A stretch of 8,133 nt of DNA from Spirochaetales bacterium (GTDB taxonomy: Bacteria > Spirochaetota > Spirochaetia > Sphaerochaetales > Sphaerochaetaceae). The first letter of the stretch is position 1. Every line of letters starts with the position of its first letter. The position numbers and the translations under genes were made by a program. Below the pieces are notes generated by a model. It saw nothing but the letters and a program-made list of their open reading frames with translations, did no database searches and had not been told where the DNA came from. Location of the stretch: the NCBI GenBank assembly GCA_012800465.1, contig JAAZJI010000205.1, positions 1 to 8,133 of the forward strand, given 5' to 3'. This document shows positions 5,777 through 8,133 of the stretch, one piece after another.

Positions 5777-6690
5777 TCCTTTCCTAGAAACTCCTTGAGC
5801 GTATGGAGCCACCGGCCGACCAGGGTCTTGCCGTAGCGCGCCTTGTAGTCGCTGGTGGCGCTTTGGATGCTCACTTCATGGCTTCCGCTCATGTGCTTGA
5901 GGTTGTCCCAGTGGCGGACGATCCACATGTACAGGTCCCCTTCCGTGTTGCCGGGGAAGGAGGCCAGCACGTCCTGTTTCCGTACCTCGCTGATGATCGG
6001 TTCGTAGACGGTCGTATACCAGGAGATCGCGCCTTCCTCGAATGAAAGCTCCCGGTCGCGGTCCTGATTGAGGAAATACTTGTGGACCAGGATGTGGTTC
6101 ACCAGCTCGGCGTATGATCCGGCGTTGGAGAACACGATCCGGTCCATCGGAAGACAATCGACCTCATACTGTTCCAGAAAGCGCTTGCGCTCGTAGTGCA
6201 CGACCCTTCGGCGCAGCTGCTTCATCGTCAATCCGGGTTCGAGGGGGATCTCGCTGTCCAGCTCGACGACTTCGGCGTCGATGAACTCCACCCCCTGGGT
6301 CTTGGCTACCGAGACCCGGTGGTTGCCGTCTCGGACGAAATACCACGCTCCAAGCTTGAACACCGAGATCGGGGGAAGGATCACATCCTTCTTCGTCGCC
6401 AGGTCGATCGAGCGCCATCGGGCGCGCAGAAGCTCCTTCTTCGGATAGAACGCCAAGGAGAAATCCTGGTAGCGCCCTTCGCTTCCGATGATGTCCTTCA
6501 CCGGAATCGTCTGCATCCCCCGGTAGGTCTCGTTTTTGGGCTTGATCAGGTCCGTCACCGCGTAGAGGCTCAACAGGTCGGAGTTCTTGCGGACCAGGGA
6601 GGAGAGGATCGACTGGATGCGCCCCCTGCTTTTGGCTTTTTCAAAATCTTCATTCGTCTGGGCGAACAGATCGGACATCATCCTGGACAT
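5773..6690 (-). CDS. ParB/Srx-fold protein of unknown function, DUF4032-like
   Basis: This 305-residue protein has a ParB/sulfiredoxin-type core: IPVKDIIG (62-69), LPPISVFKLG (105-114) and FVRDGNHRVSVAK (118-130). DGNHR (121-125) stands where ParB-like folds bind nucleotide. The C-terminal part has WYTTVYEP (224-231) and FPGNTEGDLYMWI (245-257), a set I associate with bacterial proteins annotated as ParB-like regulators or DUF4032. It is not a chromosome-partition ParB: no helix-turn-helix is evident. The start at 6690 is chosen because GGAGG (6703-6699) lies eight bases before it; an upstream in-frame ATG at 6720 would overlap the phosphoesterase by 26 bases and has no such site. Only four bases separate it from the phosphoesterase stop, so the two are coupled. 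A nucleotide-linked or regulatory role is inferred; the reaction is unknown. Confidence 0.7.
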   Translation of the reverse strand: MSRMMSDLFAQTNEDFEKAKSRGRIQSILSSLVRKNSDLLSLYAVTDLIKPKNETYRGMQTIPVKDIIGSEGRYQDFSLAFYPKKELLRARWRSIDLATKKDVILPPISVFKLGAWYFVRDGNHRVSVAKTQGVEFIDAEVVELDSEIPLEPGLTMKQLRRRVVHYERKRFLEQYEVDCLPMDRIVFSNAGSYAELVNHILVHKYFLNQDRDRELSFEEGAISWYTTVYEPIISEVRKQDVLASFPGNTEGDLYMWIVRHWDNLKHMSGSHEVSIQSATSDYKARYGKTLVGRWLHTLKEFLGKD

Positions 6691-6694
6691 CGCT

Positions 6695-7375
6695 CTATCC
6701 TCCGAGTTGATCGTCTTCAAGCAGATGGTTTCTGAAGATGTTGATCACCTTCGTCCGCTTGAAGAGGTGGATGCGGTTCGCATTGAAGTCGACCAGATGC
6801 ACGTGCCCGTGCAAAAGGTACGCCGGTTTGAACCATTTCATGAACACAAGCAACGAGGAAAAACCCTTGTGCGGCAGATCGATCCCGTCCCCGAGGCCGA
6901 GCGGCGGGGCGTGGGTGAGCAGGATGTCCACATACCGGCCGCGGAAAATCCGATTGAAGACCAGGCGGGGAATCATCTTCAGGATCCGCCGGAACATCTG
7001 AACATCGGTGAACTGATGCTCGCCGTTGTTGTAGCGCATCGACCCGCCAAGACCGGCGATGATGAGCTTGTTGCGCTTGTCGTAGCGCACCCGCCCGTCG
7101 ACGAACTCCCCGGCGAAGGGCGGCAGCCCGCCGGCATGCTGATGATACGTCTCGTAAGGCGGTCGGCTGTTCGAAAGGTAGTGGTCCAGGTACTCCTGGT
7201 TATGGTTCCCGTAGACGAAGTAGAGGGGCTTGTTCAGCATGGAGATGATGAACTCGTAATACTTCAGCGGCAGGTCGCCGGCCGAAAGGACGAGGTCCAC
7301 ATCCCCGTACCGGGTGGCGATGTGCTCGGAGTAGATCAGAGGGTCGGTTTCATCGCTGATGCAGAGAATCTTCAT
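6695..7375 (-). CDS. Calcineurin-like metallophosphoesterase with a substituted metal ligand
   Basis: This 226-residue protein belongs to the calcineurin-like phosphoesterase fold, which hydrolyses phosphomonoesters or phosphodiesters with two metals. Visible motifs are ISDET (6-10), AGD (32-34), YGNHN (55-59), LTHAPP (153-158) and HGHVH (189-193). The first motif is normally Asp-x-His; here it is Asp8-Glu9-Thr10, so one ligand His is absent, though Glu9 might substitute. I recall clostridial and spirochaete homologues beginning SDE in the same way, so it may be a subfamily trait. There is no signal peptide, so it acts in the cytoplasm. The ATG at 7375, two bases after the SDR stop, is preferred over the alternative start at 7399, which overlaps the SDR gene and adds nine residues ahead of the first beta strand. 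The substrate is unknown. Confidence 0.87.
   Translation of the reverse strand: MKILCISDETDPLIYSEHIATRYGDVDLVLSAGDLPLKYYEFIISMLNKPLYFVYGNHNQEYLDHYLSNSRPPYETYHQHAGGLPPFAGEFVDGRVRYDKRNKLIIAGLGGSMRYNNGEHQFTDVQMFRRILKMIPRLVFNRIFRGRYVDILLTHAPPLGLGDGIDLPHKGFSSLLVFMKWFKPAYLLHGHVHLVDFNANRIHLFKRTKVINIFRNHLLEDDQLGG
6698..6703 (-). promoter_or_regulatory. Shine-Dalgarno site that fixes the ParB/Srx-like start
   Basis: GGAGGA is embedded in the last two codons of the phosphoesterase, directly before its TAG. It is eight bases from the ATG at 6690 and indicates translational coupling. Confidence 0.75.
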
Positions 7376-7377
7376 GG

Positions 7378-8076
7378 CTACCCTGTAGTATACCCGCAAT
7401 CCAGGGGAATGACCGCCCCGGTGAGGGCGGTGTTTTCCGCCATGAAGTACAGGGCGTGGGCGACCTCCTCGGCTGTCACCATCCGCTTCAGGACGCTTCG
7501 CTCCTCGAAGATTCTCCTGATATCGCTCGTCTCATCGAGGTACGGGGCGGCGACGAGCCCCGGAGCGAGCGCGTTGACCCGGATCTTCGGAGCAAGCTCG
7601 GCCGCCAGGCTTCTGGTGTACGCGACGACCGCCCCCTTGGAGGCGTCGTAGTGGGTCGTCGATCCGAAGGTCGGCATGAACGCGTTGAGCGAGGCGATGT
7701 TGATGATCGAGCCGCCCTCCTTCAATTTCGGAAGAACCGCCTTGGTGAGCCGGAAGAGACCCGTGACGTTCACGTCGAAGATCCGGCCCACCTCCTCATC
7801 CGTCAGCGCTTCCGTCAAAAAGGAGGAGAAGATCCCGCTGTTGTTGATGAGAAGATCCAGATCGTCGATCGATCGGACCGCTTCGCTGATCGAGCCGTTG
7901 TCCCGGACGTTCAGACGGAAGGCGACGGCCGAGGGGCCGAATTCCTCTTCAAGCGCTTCCGCTTTTTCTCTGGCGGTGTCATACCCAAACCATACATGCC
8001 ACCCGTTGTGGACGAAATGGCGGACGGCCGCCTTCCCGATCGTGGAGGTTCCTCCGCTGATCAGCATCCTCTTCAT
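7378..8076 (-). CDS. Short-chain dehydrogenase/reductase (SDR)
   Basis: This 232-residue classical SDR has a Rossmann fold and probably acts as an NAD(P)H-dependent oxidoreductase in the cytoplasm. The cofactor loop is SGGTSTIG (7-14). NNSG (78-81) replaces the usual NNAG. The catalytic set is Asn103, Ser129, Tyr143 and Lys147 (YDASK, 143-147). Near the C-terminus APGLV and LDCGY follow the family pattern. In the glycine motif the second Gly of the usual TGxxxGxG is Thr12, a small departure. GAGGAGG (8085-8091) lies eight bases before the ATG, a strong site. The start overlaps the stop of the preceding gene as ATGA, and the phosphoesterase begins two bases after the stop, so it is in the middle of an operon. 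A FabG-like or FolM-like reaction is possible; the substrate cannot be told. Confidence 0.92.
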   Translation of the reverse strand: MKRMLISGGTSTIGKAAVRHFVHNGWHVWFGYDTAREKAEALEEEFGPSAVAFRLNVRDNGSISEAVRSIDDLDLLINNSGIFSSFLTEALTDEEVGRIFDVNVTGLFRLTKAVLPKLKEGGSIINIASLNAFMPTFGSTTHYDASKGAVVAYTRSLAAELAPKIRVNALAPGLVAAPYLDETSDIRRIFEERSVLKRMVTAEEVAHALYFMAENTALTGAVIPLDCGYTTG

Positions 8077-8133
8077 CGGACCAGCCTCCTCGTTTTCGGA
8101 TGTCGCTCGACGAACGCTTCATCGGCGAGGGGG
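8073..8133 (-). CDS. C-terminal end of an upstream operon gene (5' part outside window)
   Basis: On the minus strand a frame is open from the window edge for 19 codons and ends ERHPKTRRLVR before TGA at 8075-8073. This TGA overlaps the SDR ATG as ATGA, the classic four-base coupling between operon genes, and the SDR ribosome-binding site lies inside the frame. The product cannot be identified from 19 residues. A chance open frame is possible, but the ATGA overlap makes a real gene likely. Confidence 0.55.
   Translation of the reverse strand, partial: PLADEAFVERHPKTRRLVR

Noticed and set aside
6691..6720. Upstream ATG at 6720 as the start of the ParB/Srx-like gene
   Set aside because: It would overlap the phosphoesterase by 26 bases, while GGAGG is ideally spaced for ATG 6690.
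7387..7392. TATACT just before the phosphoesterase start as an internal promoter
   Set aside because: It lies within the SDR codons for Tyr-Thr and has a poor -35, and the gene spacing already explains expression by coupling.
7376..7399. Upstream start at 7399 for the phosphoesterase
   Set aside because: It overlaps the SDR gene and adds residues before the first strand of the fold; ATG 7375 gives the usual N-terminus.
6587..7651. Long plus-strand open frame of 354 codons opposite the phosphoesterase and its neighbours
   Set aside because: It lies antisense to genes with clear catalytic motifs and coupled starts, its product shows no recognisable domain, and long antisense frames are common in GC-rich DNA.

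Overview
The window looks like bacterial chromosome. The coding DNA is moderately GC-rich and the main control regions are AT-rich, with recognisable sigma-70-type promoters and Shine-Dalgarno sites. The species cannot be fixed from the sequence. The gene style (small secreted paralogues, FCD-type GntR regulators, a ModF/YlmA-like ABC ATPase) would fit a spirochaete such as a Sphaerochaeta relative, but that is a low-confidence guess. I see no rRNA, tRNA or CRISPR array.

Layout, left to right. (1) 1-843, plus: the C-terminal part of an IS1634-like DDE transposase that runs in from outside the window and looks degenerate near its catalytic Glu. (2) 892-2102, minus: two small secreted proteins that resemble each other, expressed from a near-consensus promoter at 2162-2190. 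A perfect 10-bp hairpin lies between the two genes, and a second hairpin (842-862) lies between them and the transposase. (3) 2191-2651: an AT-rich control region of about 460 bp with no convincing gene but several dyads and short repeats. (4) 2676-4334, plus: two tandem paralogous GntR/FCD regulators, each with its own promoter and an ACAA/TTGT-cored dyad upstream. (5) 4353-5776, plus: a stand-alone ABC ATPase that appears to be translated from a leaderless mRNA, then a flavodoxin-fold protein. (6) 5773-8133, minus: a tightly coupled operon that reads, in transcription order, the tail of an unknown gene, an SDR oxidoreductase, a calcineurin-like phosphoesterase with a substituted metal ligand, and a ParB/Srx-fold protein. 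It meets the flavodoxin gene tail to tail with overlapping stop codons.

How the parts may work together. The regulator pair sits between the secreted-protein operon and the ATPase/flavodoxin genes. It could control itself, the divergent secreted pair, or both; this is inference from position and dyads only. Both regulators lack two of the histidines that normally bind metal in FCD domains, so they probably sense their ligand without the usual metal. I see no complete defence, biosynthetic or conjugative system. The most unusual points are the metal-ligand-free regulator tandem with its dyads, the secreted paralogue pair with its internal hairpin, and the probable leaderless ATPase mRNA.
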